From positions 116,918,087 through 116,982,086 of the forward strand of contig CM043947.1 in NCBI GenBank assembly GCA_014529385.2: a DNA stretch of 64,000 nucleotides. Direction: 5' to 3'. Origin of the DNA: Adiantum capillus-veneris (taxonomy: Eukaryota; Streptophyta; Polypodiopsida; Polypodiales; Pteridaceae). The notes beneath the pieces are model-generated. The model was given only the letters and a program-made list of their open reading frames with translations. It was not told the origin of the DNA and did not search any database. The position numbers and the translations under genes were made by a program. Of the stretch, positions 36,518 through 50,400 are shown piece after piece; position 1 is the first letter of the stretch, and each line of letters begins with the position of its first letter.

Positions 36518-39500
36518 GTTCCACGAACACAGGTCGCGGGAGCAGTCCCTTGGAGGATGGAGTAGTTGGGATCGTCATCGACCGTGTGCAGAGCCGCTTA
36601 GAGCAGGATGGGAGGTGGCCTCGACCTACGTGAAACCGGGCCGATTGGGGCTAGCTGGGTTCGCCTTGGGCTACTGACAGTGGTTCGTCACATGGTTGTG
36701 GCATGAAGGTCTTCGCAGAGCCGTGACAACTCGGATCTCCTCCTGCGCAGTCGTCTGCAGCCCGCCATCTCCGTTTTCTTTTCTATTTTTAAAAGTGGGT
36801 GCCCTAATTTTGGGCAACCCCCCAATTAAGGGCTTTTGCCCACGGCTTCAGTTGACAGAACCGCAAGCCATTGCCGTGCAGATTTCGATCCCTTGATTTT
36901 GCCAAGCTCGGAGATCCGAGGTCGCTGACCTGCTGAGTTTCATGACGACGTTCTAGCAGCAGCAGAACCTGCATGCGACCGTAGCCGTTCACGACATGGA
37001 GTACAAACAAAACACTCCTATGATGGAATTCACACAAGGGCAGGGCCGGTATGCATACAGTTATCGGGAAGATCCGATAGGATTGGCAAAGCATGCAATC
37101 CTCTTGGTGCAACTCGAACAAAGGCAACGAGACTCTCCGATTTCAACGAACGAGGTCAAAGATCGAGGCGGATAAAGGACGCGTTGATTGAGGTAAAGTA
37201 AGAGTTTGTTATCAATTTCGTGTGAGCAAAGCTTATTACAAATATACAACACCCGGCAAGGCGGCAAATCGCCAAGGATATACCCTACCATGGTAAGGAC
37301 CATGGTTAGGGCTACAACAAGTCCTTAAGCACGACTTGAGAGTGAACAGAGATCGTCGCTAAGGTATGCAATAGCTTTTGTTTTAGTTTGATCACGTTTT
37401 CAAACATGCTATGTAGCTCTTGCCTGCAAGCACAAGCAGAGCTTGTGATACGTTCAGTACGTAGTCAAATTTTTTCCACTGCTTTGTTTACAAAGAGCCA
37501 CTGTTTGGTTGAGAGATCAACATCGAGCATGGTTGGACTACACAATATTCAAGCCATGCAAAGGTACCTGATACTTACAGGAATCGACATGGCCGATAAC
37601 TCTTACTGCTCAAGGGCCCAAGTTGTTTGGCATGGCCGACTATTTGTCACCATTTGCAACAACCGACGATAGATGTGATTTCCGATCTCTCGCATATTGA
37701 TTTTCCAAGTGCTGACATGACGGCACTTTGCAAGTATTTATGGAGGATCTTTCAGTAGGCGTGAAGCCAAGGGGCATTCATTATCTATTGGAGGGCGTGG
37801 CTATGAGCCAGAAGGGCTCCAGTTTATCACATACACCTCAGTCTACAAGGACGCTAAAGTACTTATCGGAAGTACGACTTCCATTTTGAAATCTTGCATT
37901 GAACTTTTTATGATACATACGCCAACTCTCTCTGGTGCACAACAAATGGCTACGAACTACATTGAACGAGCTTTTCTTCCGACATCTCCAGACAACTAGT
38001 TACAACAGGATGACCAAGTTAGACCATGTTCAATAATGTTTATTTTTCCATGTTTATACATTCACAATGGAAATTAATGCTTTTGGTGCAAAGCAAAGTT
38101 CTTTGACGATTTTACATGAAGCAAGGCTTCTCCCTTGTGCCAAGGTACTGCACACTGACTTGGAATCATGGGCAGCGGCACACAAGTTTGAAAAATTGGC
38201 AAAATAGGGCATATCACCTCACAACATCCCTACCAATTTAGACTGTGCAAGGCATTAATGGTTTGGATCTCACTATTTGAGACCATCACTCTCCGCAAGG
38301 GCTTACAATTCTGCATGCTAGTGAGGTGGATTCAATTCTACCGCTTCCGCTATCACACTCGCAACTCTGTCAAGGACAGATTAAGTGATGGGTTGTTTAA
38401 TATGATTGTTGGTTGCTATCAACGCACAACAACCCTAAAAAGAACCTAAACCTAGGACTTATTTTACGGGCAAAGTGTCACCGCTAAGTCGTCCTCATAC
38501 AATCACGACCTCTGCATGGTAGGTGGGTCGGAATGAGTTTTTTGTTTTTCTGTTACCTCTCTCGATGAGAGAGTCATACCGGAAAACTGCAAAATGCTTA
38601 TATGATAAACTGTAATTTAGGCATAAGATGCATAAGAGCCAACTTGAGTACACACTCTACAAACTTAAGGCAAGTTCTTCAGTCTAGCATGCTCTTCTTT
38701 CTCTCTTTTTCTTAATTCTCTCAAGAATAGTGAAAACTTTCTAAGAAGCTTTTGATACATGTTTTGTTTGGGAGTCAGTGTGAGCCAAGGTGCTCTAACT
38801 CTTAGCTAGCAATTGGCCAAGATGTCATTCACAGTAATCTTCATCGGTTTATCGATTGAACACTAATTGCCGTAAGAGCTACCAGCCACACATAGGCTGG
38901 CTAAGAGCCGTTGTCCGATTCTAGGTAGGACCCAACTATTGGCATTCCTTGGGTGATTGTTCTTATGACCGAACAGTTCTGCCCAGGGGAATACACATCG
39001 AATACATTGACGTTAATGGACGAGCAGGATTCGACTCATTTCGGATTATTCGTGTCTCATTTTGCACTACATGTTTCTAGTGCGACGCTCAAGTTGAGTT
39101 TTTGATATTCTTGCACTTACATCAGCTGAGCTATACCATGGAGTCTAGAGGCAGCAAACAGTTGAGACAGCATGGCTGTTGATACGAGCTATGCATCTCA
39201 CTTGTGTAGATTTCTTGCTCTCTCTATAGCACTACGAGTGTGTATGGCATCACAGTTTTGGGGTACGACCCAGCGGGTGCTTACTAAATCACCCCATAGG
39301 CATTGAGGATAATGATTTGATCTTTTATACTTTCAAGGAAAGAATTCCGCAATCTACCACGCGGTAGTGAGAAAATTCGACTTTTTAAGTTGATTCTCAT
39401 CATTCTGTACACGGTTAACTAGGTTGGTTACCGTTACCTGCTAGTTGCGCAGTTCTACAAAGGGTCTTACCAAGGCGTTTGACGACGTAGCTTCTACCCA

Positions 39501-42500
39501 ACGGGTTTGGATTGCGAAGGCAACACCCAGGGTTTCTAGTGCAATGTTGCTTGTTTTTCACACGTGGATGACGTGTTCCTTTGTACTTGAATACGGGTAA
39601 GTGAACATTCAGTTCAATCTCTAGGTATGCATCTATTGATTTGGTGTTATTCCAGTTTTTAGTATGCATTGCTTGTTTTTTTTCAAGTCGTTTAAATACG
39701 CTTGAATATTTCAGGGCCATGCCAAGGGCAAGTCAAAACAAGTATTTTGGGCCGTAGTGTCCAAAGTACATTATGCTGTTATGAATCCACTTGTAGGATT
39801 CGATTTGGCACATGTTGTCACATGGGATACAACATGGTCTAGGGACTCAAGGAGTTCGGTTTAGCCAGTGTGGAGCAATGAATGAGGGTCCCTCTCACTC
39901 ATGTCACGAGTGTTTAGAGTTACTTCCACACACAAGTACATCTTGTACTTGAAGAATGTTCTTTTTTAGACATTCTTACATAAGACATATTCCACATGTG
40001 GAGGATATGAGTCTCTGGGACTGACACTGGCACCCACTATTTCAAATATGTGTCACGACAAAGTCCCGAAGTGCTGGTCCAATTAGTTTTCTATACCATT
40101 TTTAGCACGACGTATCAGGAGCAATTTCAGTGGCCAGAAATTGTCGGATAGGTACAAGTACGGCTAAACAACATTACAAATGGTTGTTATACATATAGGA
40201 AATGAAAAATTTTCATTGTTTGTACCTAGAAGTGATCACTGTTTCACCTTCTATTATGGTTTAGACATTTCAGCAAAGCTTGCAAAAGTTTGCAAATGAA
40301 AGTATTTAGTTTCTTTTCAGAACTATTTACATTCTTGTTAATATGTGTTAGGCGCATCACATTTGCCATAAGTATTGGCAAGGATCACCATGGATATACA
40401 GGTTCGGATCTGTTTTTTGCTAAATGCATGCACACTAGGTGCTATGGGTCCTAGTGTTTAGCAAAGGCTGATTTGGAATGGCATGCATATTCCTCAAGAT
40501 TGTTGCTTATGAAGCATTTTGCACTCTATGTGCAGTATCTCTATAAGATTACTTTTGGGTCTACTAATTCCTAATAGAGGTCATGGCTCGGTTTGGGTGT
40601 TTGTGGATTTCTTGAATTAACCACGATGGTTATTCGGGACATTGTTGATTCCTCAACAATGTTACATGATATTGTGATTTCCATTCACCAGTCATTTGGG
40701 ACGACTGTCTGTAAACTGTGAGGGAACACACCTCAGTACTGTCAATTATCCAAGGGGATAGGCAGATTACAAAGTGTAATCTGAAGGATATGCAAAGTGC
40801 GTACGTTAGCACCAAGCTATCCAATCAGTAAGCATTTATCGCTCTACTTGGAGTTTGCTTACCATTAGTTTAAGCATGTATGCGATTAGGTGTAGTCTCT
40901 TTATGTTTAAATCAAGTTCTCAACCTTGAACACTAGTTACAGTGGGGTTATTTACTGTTGAACTTGGAAAACAAGTCAAGGACTTAAACTTGGCTAATGA
41001 GTCATGTTAGCAAGTTACTTTCATGGAAAGTGAAAAGAGGTACTCATTAGGGCACATTTTTGTGTGATAACTCGTTTTGAATACTCATGTGTGTTTTAAA
41101 TGGAGTCTACACACAATGATCGGATAGGAATCGGTAACACAAGCTGGTTGCTAATGGACAACAATGTGGAAAATCAAGATATTACTCTTGGTTTCATTGA
41201 ACCTCCTACCGAACCGTGTTCCGATCAACCAAATAGCTGGATCCATGAAGGATGCCACTTGGGAAAACATTAGTGTTCTTAAGAAGAAGTCTCCCACTTT
41301 TCTTTTCGAGGACGAAAACTCTTCTTAAGGGGGGAGTAATGTCAGGACACCGGCAAGGCCGGACTAGACAAGAGAAGGGACGGGCTATGCAGTGTGGAAC
41401 GGGGAGTCCAACTAGGGCAAAGGGCCAAGGGCTTGCCTATATAATGGGTGGTTGGGTGGTGGACTCTCAGGCTCTAGCTTCCCTGGTCTTACAATCAATA
41501 TGAAGAGCACACCCTGTTTCTTGTCATCGTTTTGTCTTTGCCCTAATAAATATCATGCTTGATAGTCTTTAGCAAGTGAGTGCTATTTTGTGTTCTTGAC
41601 CTCGTGATGATCATAGTACTTAGAGGTGACCTCTAAACTAAGAGATGTTCTCAATCTCTACCCAAGCTTTTGACCGCACATAACTAGATCGTAGTAGCTG
41701 ACCAATTGGCCCCAGAGGTGGAAATAATTCATACACATAAATCCATAATCATCATTGCAATTCATAGTATGGATTGCCAAACATCAACCACCTCGGATTC
41801 ATGCAAGTTTTGTGTTATGCTTATTATAGGCTAGTAGTACATGATGTAAACAGTTGAGAGGAAGAACATTTGAGAAGCTTGATGTTAGAGTTGTTGACTC
41901 ACACAAAGAGAGTCATCGATTGGGAAATGTAAATTTTCCACATAAGGGTTTGCAACAAGAGGTAATTATGATAGTGTGCAATCCCTCCATAAAATGCCCT
42001 ACACTTACAAATTGATTTGAAGCTTGAAACCATAGTTTGGTTTGGACTTATCGTTGTATCTGTTGTTGATGAATCACTCAAAGAATAAAATGTCAAAAAC
42101 TAAAAATAGCAAAATATTATCTTGGTAGATGGAAAACTTTTGAGGAGAATCTAGGTTGGATTTACAAGAGAAATGGAACTTTGTCATGAAAACAACATTA
42201 CATTTTATGTCTTTGCATCTACTCCAATATTGGAATGTGATTTGTTTTGTAAAAACTTGGGGAACACAATTGTTGGGGTAAGCAGCATCTCAAAGGGACT
42301 TGCAAAATAACTGTGATAATAGGAGTTCTCCTATATAGAAATATCTAGAATAGAGAGGAAAAGCAATCATGTTGCTCCCTTATTGTGCCCTTTGAAGGGT
42401 TTTATCTTAATTGGAAAAAATGAAAAAATTATATAAACCTTGAAAAAAAAATGGTATAGTCAACAAGAAAAATGCAATTACAATTCTCTGCATGCAGTTT

Positions 42501-45500
42501 TGCATGCATGCAAGAAGAAAAAATCTAAGCAAACACAATCTCAATGAGATTTGCAAGAGAAAAAAAATAGTGATATTGCAAATTCTTGCTTAGCATAGTT
42601 TAGAACCAAGACAAAAAAGATAACTCTTGCCCATTTAGGCTCTTGTCTGAGGTAACTAGATTTGGGCCACTCCTATGGCTACACTTAGTCCTCAACTTAT
42701 CATTTTTAAGAACAATACAAGATCATAAGAATTGTCAAAAACAACATTTTCAACTACGTAATTACTTCACATTATCGTGCTTACACCTCAATTTCCTATT
42801 TTTAGAGTGCGAGTGATTGTTTTTTATGCCATTAGCTATAACATCATGATATTAGTCTTAAAAGGTACATCGAGATTGCAATAATTTTTTTCAATTTTCC
42901 TTTTTTTTAAAATTGAAGTAGCTACTCTGCTCAACCAATAGATAGAGGAGTATTGTGAGGAAAGCATTGACCTTGGCACATCTTTTCCATGTGGGACTTG
43001 TGATTTATGACTATGGGATGTTGTTATTGCGTTTCATCAATTTGATTTAGTAGCAATAATACAAAATAATACACCAAATGTTTTAATTGAAACACTTGAA
43101 ATGTCAAATGCAGATTTGTGTTTAAGATGCCCATCAACTTGCCATTGGATCAAGCAGCACCCCTTCTTTGTGCAGGAATAAGTGTTTATAGCCCTATGAA
43201 GCATTTTAACATGATAGAAAAGGGGAAAAAACTAGGAGTGGTCGGACTTGGAGGTTTGGGGCACATGGCTATCAAATTCGGCAAAGCCTTTGGACTTGAG
43301 GTTACTGTCATCAGCTCGTCACCTCACAAGGAAAAAGAAGCAAAGGAGTTTCTATCAGTAGACCATTTTCTTCTAAGCACAAATGTTGAGGAGATGCAGG
43401 TCAGCTCACTACATTTGAATAGTAATTTTGACTTCCAAACTATGATGTTGTGGTCCAAAGTTAATGCCCCCTCTTAAATGCTAGATAAGATGAGGAGAGA
43501 GACTGTGCAGCCCTCTAGCTAATGCCTCTCTCAAACACTCCATCAAAAGTAAGTAAAAACATTGAGCTTGCAATGTGGCCCTGCTCATCAAACTTACTCC
43601 CCGGTCCACAATTTCTCTTAACAAGCTGAATTAATGGTCCACAGAGTCTACTAATTAAGGCCTTATGTAGGCCAAAAGCATCAAAAATCTTTGTCTTGCT
43701 ACCCCTCTTCTCCTTTGAGTAGGCAAAAAAGAAATCATGTCATAGAAATAGCCATTATTGTGTGTATGTGACATCATCTCACATAACAATGCATGCTAGG
43801 CTACCTCCATAGTCAAGCATCCATATTATCTCTTGTAGCCTTCATTAAAAACAAAAAATCACAACACACCTCAGGGCCCAAAAAGGGGGAGGGGGGGGTG
43901 CTTATCCCTTCCAAATTTTAACTATGAAACATGGTTGGACAAGGGCCGCATACCATTGGGTAAGAGCCAAGCGTAGGCATCACAATGGCCACCTAATTGA
44001 TGCCCCACTGCTGAGAACAACAGAGAGAACTCATAGCAACCAACTAGGAACCTCCTCCTCGGGTGACCCAACCCAAGAGGAGAATAAACTCGAGTGTTCA
44101 AGAGCAAGATCCCTAGCAACGTGAAAATCAACAGGTGAGCACAAGGTGTCCCTCAAGACGAGACCCAACAAGGGATTTGACTAGCAAATCACCACCCAAC
44201 ATGCCCTCTATATAGATGGATTTATACATCTCTTTTGTATGCAAAGATCCTTTAGGATTGTCTCCTGTAACCCTCATTCTAACACTTAAGCAAAATTTTT
44301 TGACTCCAAAACATAATCAAAACCTATTTTCTTTTTCAATAAATTTTTTTCCAATGGAATCCCTCCTAAGGTCTATGGATTTCCACTTGCTAAATACTTC
44401 GTTTTTGTCATTGTGTTGCATAATATTCACTATATATAGTTTTTGAGATTGAATTGAGATTCTTATAGCATCTACAACATTATCCATGGTGCTTATATAT
44501 TTCCTCAAAAAAATCACATAAAACAGTTGGTGGACATGCAAGTTAGCAGTGAATTGCAACTTGTAGTTGAAAAGATCTACCTTTTTAGATATTATAAAAG
44601 ATGTGCAATAAGGGGATATCAAGAGACAAAGAAGAGGAAGGTGCCAAATTTCATGCAGGCATTGATACGCATATAAGTGACCATGTGGAGCATGATCATG
44701 AAGTGAAAGGAGATGGTGAGATGAGAAGCTGAGGATGAGGACAAAGTAGAGAAAGATGGTGATGAGCAGGTGGGTAGTTCTGATAGTGGTGCAGAGGAGG
44801 TAATCAATTACCAATTGGTTGAGCATGAGAGGGGCATAGACAAAAGACAAATGTGGCAATGCCCATGAGGAAGTGGATAATGTCGAACTTTGGGAGATAG
44901 CATGGGCACTTGTTTGGAATGAGTGAGAGCCTCACCACCTTTCTCAAAGGTAATAATTCTCACGCACCTACCATTTATATAACGGTCTTGTGCTCATAAT
45001 AAAAAATTGGTAAACAATTGAGTGTTTGCACTTAAGGGAACAACTTAGAGCACATTCAAATTCTACATGTACACATTAGAATAAAAATGACAAAATTGGC
45101 AACATCTGCAAAAGATTCTCGATCCAAACTTACCGTGAATCTCTTAGTATCGTATGCATTTTGACATTAAAAAATCCCTTAACTTTTTTCATCTTATGAG
45201 CAACCTGTATAGTGACCCAAATCCTAGAATTTTACTTCTAGATTTACAAAAACAAATCTCTAATTACTGAACTAGTGATAAAGATTAAGTATGAGAAAGG
45301 GGATTAGTGATAATGAAGGCTAAATGACTAACATAAATATGACCGAGCACAATTCTAGCTAGAGGTATTATGATCTATAAACAAGCTCAACATTCACGTT
45401 CACAGATTTCAACATTCATGTTGGACCAAGAAAGTGCTCAAATTTAATCCTAGTCCAAGTCTAGCTCCGTTGAGACAAGTCCTTTATATGGGATTTTGGA

Positions 45501-45748
45501 AGTTCTCTTGACTTTCAGGTGCTAGACATGGCATTTGAGAAAATGGGGTAAGGGTGACCAAGACATGAAGAAGCAAGAAGACATGTCTCTACAAGATGGG
45601 CACTCAATCAGGGGCCCTATGTGAGGGACACGGTCAACCAGTTATTTCAAGACCCTAAGGTTGACAATCCTTTCTTTGAAAAGTGACCCTCATTTGTTTC
45701 TATTATTGCTCCAAAGATGCTAAATTATTGCATAAGATGTGTGTGTTT

Positions 45749-45838
<90 letters not shown>

Positions 45839-47038
45839 AGAGAGAGAGAATTTAACAAAGTCTATGCCATTGTCAAACAAACTGATCCTATGATATTTGT
45901 CATGTATGCTGGTTCTTATAGAAATCTCGAAAGACCCTTGACTACATCATCGATACAATTTCAGCAGAGCATGCCATTGATCCTCTCTTGAATATGTTAA
46001 AGATTGATGGGAAGCTTGTTTTTCTTGGCCTTCCACCAACACCCTTGCAACTACAAGCATTTAGCATCATCGGTGGTAAGTGTAGTATGTTAAAATGATC
46101 ATCCAATTGAATAGAATCAGTTTGGTGCTTTGTTATACTCGCATCTTGTATTTTGTTGGAACGTATGATAGGTAATCAAAATTGGGTCTTAAACTGACAA
46201 ATATGGCTAGTTCTCACTTGATTATAAAGTCCACTAATCTATATTTCTTCAATAAAGCAGTTATTGTGCATTAATCTAGAATATAAAAGCACCAGTCATA
46301 GCATTGCAAGTTCATAGCTAATAATTCCTCACAATAATTCTCACATTGTGACCTACCTCAACATCATGAGCTTCTCTGAGGGAGGCACCGCATACCTAGC
46401 TAGGTACGATTGGGGGCAAGGGACCGCCGGCCCGGTGGGGGGGCCGGGGGCCTAATCATAAAGTCCACTAGTCTATATTTATTCAATAAAGCAATTATTG
46501 TGCATTAATCTACAATAGAAAAGCACCAGTCATAGCATTGCAAGTTCAATATTCTGTAAGCTGAAAATTAGCTAATACTAAAATCGTTTTATGAATAAAT
46601 GTTTAAGAAACTAAAGCAAAAATTTGATATGGAGAGGGTTTGAATCAAGACACTTGAGAAGAAAACCTTATGTAGAATACAAGTCCTCACTTAGTATGTG
46701 TTGTCAAATAGAGAGCTACTAGTCTAGCACTTGCATCTATGCATATATGTTAAGCAATTATGAATTTATGCTGACACAAGTATCTATAGTGTTTCTAAAA
46801 ATAGTGTATCGACAAAACAGGGCGTCGCCTTATTGCTGGTAGCGGCATTGGTGGTGTACGAGAAACTCAAGAAATGCTTGATTTTTGTGGGAAGCACAAC
46901 ATAACAAGTATTGTTGAGAAAGTTCCTATCTCTGATGTGAATAAAGCCATGGAAAGATTAGAGAAGGGTGATGTTAAATATCGCTTTGTGATTGATGTTG
47001 CTAATAGCTTGAAATCAGAGAACATAGCTCCTATTTGA
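31785..47038 (+). CDS. CAD: Cinnamyl alcohol dehydrogenase family protein, complete (6 exons, 360 aa)
   Basis: Zinc-dependent medium-chain dehydrogenase; the family reduces cinnamaldehydes to alcohols with NADPH. Exons: 31785-31867, 32374-32487, 34282-34509, 43114-43399, 45922-46075, 46821-47038. All have GT-AG borders and joins in frame, giving 360 residues, the family's usual size. ATG at 31785 is fixed by an in-frame TGA at 31779 and the family opening [15 protein letters not shown]. Catalytic zinc ligands: Cys45 (CGICHSD), His67-Glu68 (GHEIVG) and Cys161. Structural zinc: Cys98, Cys101, Cys104, Cys112. Nucleotide fold: GLGGLG at 186-191, with SSS after the second strand as in NADP-binding members. 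Compared with remembered lignin-type Arabidopsis CADs, the pocket has Ser47 for Thr, Cys51 for Gln and Pro117 for Trp, so a CAD-like enzyme of uncertain substrate is likelier than a classical lignin CAD. Introns are transposon-rich, the largest 8.6 kb. Confidence 0.93.
31975..32054. repeat. Foldback hairpin element, short form (CAD intron 1)
   Basis: Arms AACATCATGAGCTTCTG and CAGAAGCTCATGATGTT pair perfectly at the base; an inner AGGCACCG / CGGTGCCT pair surrounds TACCTAGCTAGGTA. Flanking CACAAGAAGATTTAGAAATT (about 31905) and GAGGTAAGTCACAATGTG are shared with the long copy at 49227, so the unit is larger than the stem. Confidence 0.85.
32105..32335 (+). repeat. AAGGTTAAGGTCTAAGGTTGAG minisatellite (CAD intron 1)
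   Basis: Degenerate units of about 50-60 bp built from GGTTAAGGTCTAAG, TTGAGCCTTGAG and GTAACATTAAG blocks, repeated about four times between the foldback hairpin and exon 2. Confidence 0.75.
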
Positions 47039-47152
47039 TAGTGAATTTTATGCGATTGTAGAGGATGCCTTAGAAAGTATATCATTAACTCATATGCAAG
47101 TTTGCAAACCTTGAAATAAATTCAAATGGGAATCAATTATGGATCACTAATG

Positions 47153-47205
<53 letters not shown>

Positions 47206-47373
47206 TAGGCTTTGTTCATTTTACCTTCTCTTTTTGTTCACTCCTCGCCGGACCCTCAATCCATAACTAAGATGTACCGTGACAATGTATTGGTTTTGTG
47301 TTCGGTCCCATAGGTCATATCTGACCTCCGTTGGACAATATTTCAATCTATCTATCTCTCACACACACACACT

Positions 47374-47415
<42 letters not shown>

Positions 47416-50400
47416 GTGCATACACACTAGAGAAAAAAATTACATGTACAAAATCTTATATGTTGTAAACTTTTGTGCAAATAATTTTAGAAAATGAAAA
47501 CCAACTCCAACATATGAATGTATTGAAGGTATCTAGATATGTACAATAACAAAATCCAAGCATTAAGCACTCACATGCAAATATATAAACAAGAACAGTA
47601 TTCTATTAGTCAAAGACCGTACCAATTGTTATCCATGTACCCAATATATTATCTACCCAAAAATTTATTCTTAATAGGTCATTCTCTTTGAAAGGAAAGA
47701 TACACCTCCTTGATAGTAGCCTAGGAGTTTATTATTAGTAGGAATAGTTATAAGGACTGAGTCAAAATTCAAAATTTGAGTGAGTGCATGCTTGCTTTAA
47801 CATAGTTTGTGTTAATAGGGTCTACCTAGGTTTGATTGAGGACTTTAAGACTAAATTTTTAGCTTGAAAGAGGAAAAGTTTCTATTTCAGCACTTGGTTG
47901 CGAAGCTTGGACTTGCAGAGTGGGTTTTCGCTTTGTACGCAAGCATCTCAAATTGGTCGTTATTTAGATCTTGAAGCGCACTATACCATTTCCAACATTT
48001 TTTTCTATGACAATCGGCTCTTTGTTTTGTAGATCAATTGTTTACACTAATGTGCATGTTGATCAATATTTAGGCAGCTATAGAGAATTATTTTAAATTT
48101 TGAACCACAAATATGTCTAGAATACCAATATTTCTATCCAAAAGGGCAAAGTTCTACCACTAAAATTGTTGATCCAAGGGTTTAGCCTTTTTAATGGCCT
48201 CCTTGGATGACAATTGATAGCTAAAAACCCTAAAAAGGACCAAGACAAGTTAGAATCATCAAAATTCCATGGATTGAGTGATTGTATTTGGGGGTGTAAA
48301 CTACAGTCAGTGAAAATTTTTATTTGTAGACAAGTGATCCATGAACCAAAGCCCAAGTTTGCAGTTCCATTATACATGTGGCCATTATAGACCCATTTGC
48401 CCACCTCGACGTGATATTGCAACCCAATACAACACCAAGAATTCCTTAATATAGGTTGGCATGAGAATTTTGATGCCTCATGGATATGATCATAAGAAGC
48501 ATACAACAAGAGGTCAGGAATAAAAAATTATTTGACCACAAAAGAAGAGCCCATTTGCAAGAACTTAAGAAGAAGGTTAGGCTTTAATTGAGCATTGAGC
48601 GCTCTATTTACAAAACTTGGTTTATTTATGTGCAATTGTAGAACTAAATAAACTCTGAAAAAGAAGCAGGCGCTAACTCTGACTCTCCAGGCAATAAAGT
48701 CATCGTGGAGATAAAATGCATATAACGTAAAGCGGTTTAGGTATGTGTAATATATGAAGGAAACCACCTGGCTAAATGGATACTAATTGGGGATTTGGTG
48801 TGAGATTTGTAGAAATTGGTGTTGTCATACCGACATTGACCTTCATACAACCAAGTGATATCATGTTGATCGATAAGAACAAGCAAGTGAGACCCCTATA
48901 GAAGGAGGAATGGTGAACAAAGGCCAAGCCTAGTGCTTGGTACTTAATCTCTCTAGTTGGCATGTATGCTTTTAGGCTAGTAAATGTACAAGAAGTGCAA
49001 TTGGGCAAGGTGTTAGTGCCTACGATGCCCTATTATGAGACTGAAGAGAAAGGCCTTTGCGGTTTATAAAGTTTATCACTACCCTACATGCAACTCAAGA
49101 CGCTAGATAATCATGGGAGCACAAACTTTAATGTTCATTGCCCCACAAACCCCTAGCACAAGAAGATTTAGAAATTTTCTCATGTAGCATAACGGAGTGT
49201 TTTTCAGTGTTTTTCATACAATGCATAACATCATGAGCTTCTGCTCGAGAGGCATCGCATACCTAGCTAGGTACGATTGGGCACAGGGGACCACCGGCCC
49301 CCCCACCGGGCCGGTGGCCCTGCCCCCAATCGTACCTAGCTAGGTATGAGGTGCCTCCCTCACAGAAGCTCATGATGTTGAGGTAAGTCACAATGTGAGA
49401 ATTATTGTGAGAATTTGTTAATTAAGATTATATCATCTCCATCCTCTTTTGAGAGAAAAGAAATTGTCCCTTTGAATGCCATCGCAAAAGCACAAGCTTA
49501 GCGGATCCTTGGCTGGCTTTTTTGGTCGTCACCTTTTCTTCCTACTCTTTCTAGTTTTCTTCCTCACTTGATATCCTTTCTAGTGTAATTTTTGGTCCCT
49601 GGATGATGTCATGGTTCAGCACGAGCATGACAAGACCTTGTAATTATTTGGGTTGATTAATATAATTCACTCACAATTGTGAGTTTTGCTATAAATAAAT
49701 AAAAAGGAGTATCCAAACTCTGCTTTGAAGTGTTTCATATCCAAAAAATTTGCTTATGAGCTGAAAAAACTTGGCATTTTTTTGTGTTTTGGGCTACGTA
49801 GAAAAACATAAGCTATTTTTCATAGTTTTGGCAGTAAACCACCCTAAATACTTGTCTTAATGAGATCTACAATGCTGTGAAGTTGGATATGGTAGTTCTC
49901 AACCTGTTCTCATGTGTTACGAGCTCGAAACACAAGGTGGAACTCCATGGTAGACATTTTTGGAAGATAGTTATGCTTATGAAAAATTACCAAAAAAATG
50001 GAAACTTGATTCTACCGTAGTTTATAATTATCCATTTGCAAACATAATTTTGATGAAAAATGGTGTCAGTAGGTTCCTTCTTGTGATCACTTGAGCTATC
50101 TATCTATGAGTCTTTAAAGCCTTAGGTTTTTAATTTTTATAAAGCCCTAGTTATTAAGGTCAAATGTAATTCATTTTTCATGAGTCATTACTTGAGCTCA
50201 TCAATAGACTACACTAAGAGCTTCTATAAAAACTTCTAATGTAATTGCCATCTTGCAAACCTAAGTTCACAGTCTTAATCTTCTACTCCCACTTTTCAAT
50301 TGAATGCTTTCAAGGCATGATTTGTGTTATTTTGGGGTGAGCTATAAGAGGCTTGAATTTTTCATTGAGTAGTTCAAACTGAGTTTTTTCCACTAATTTT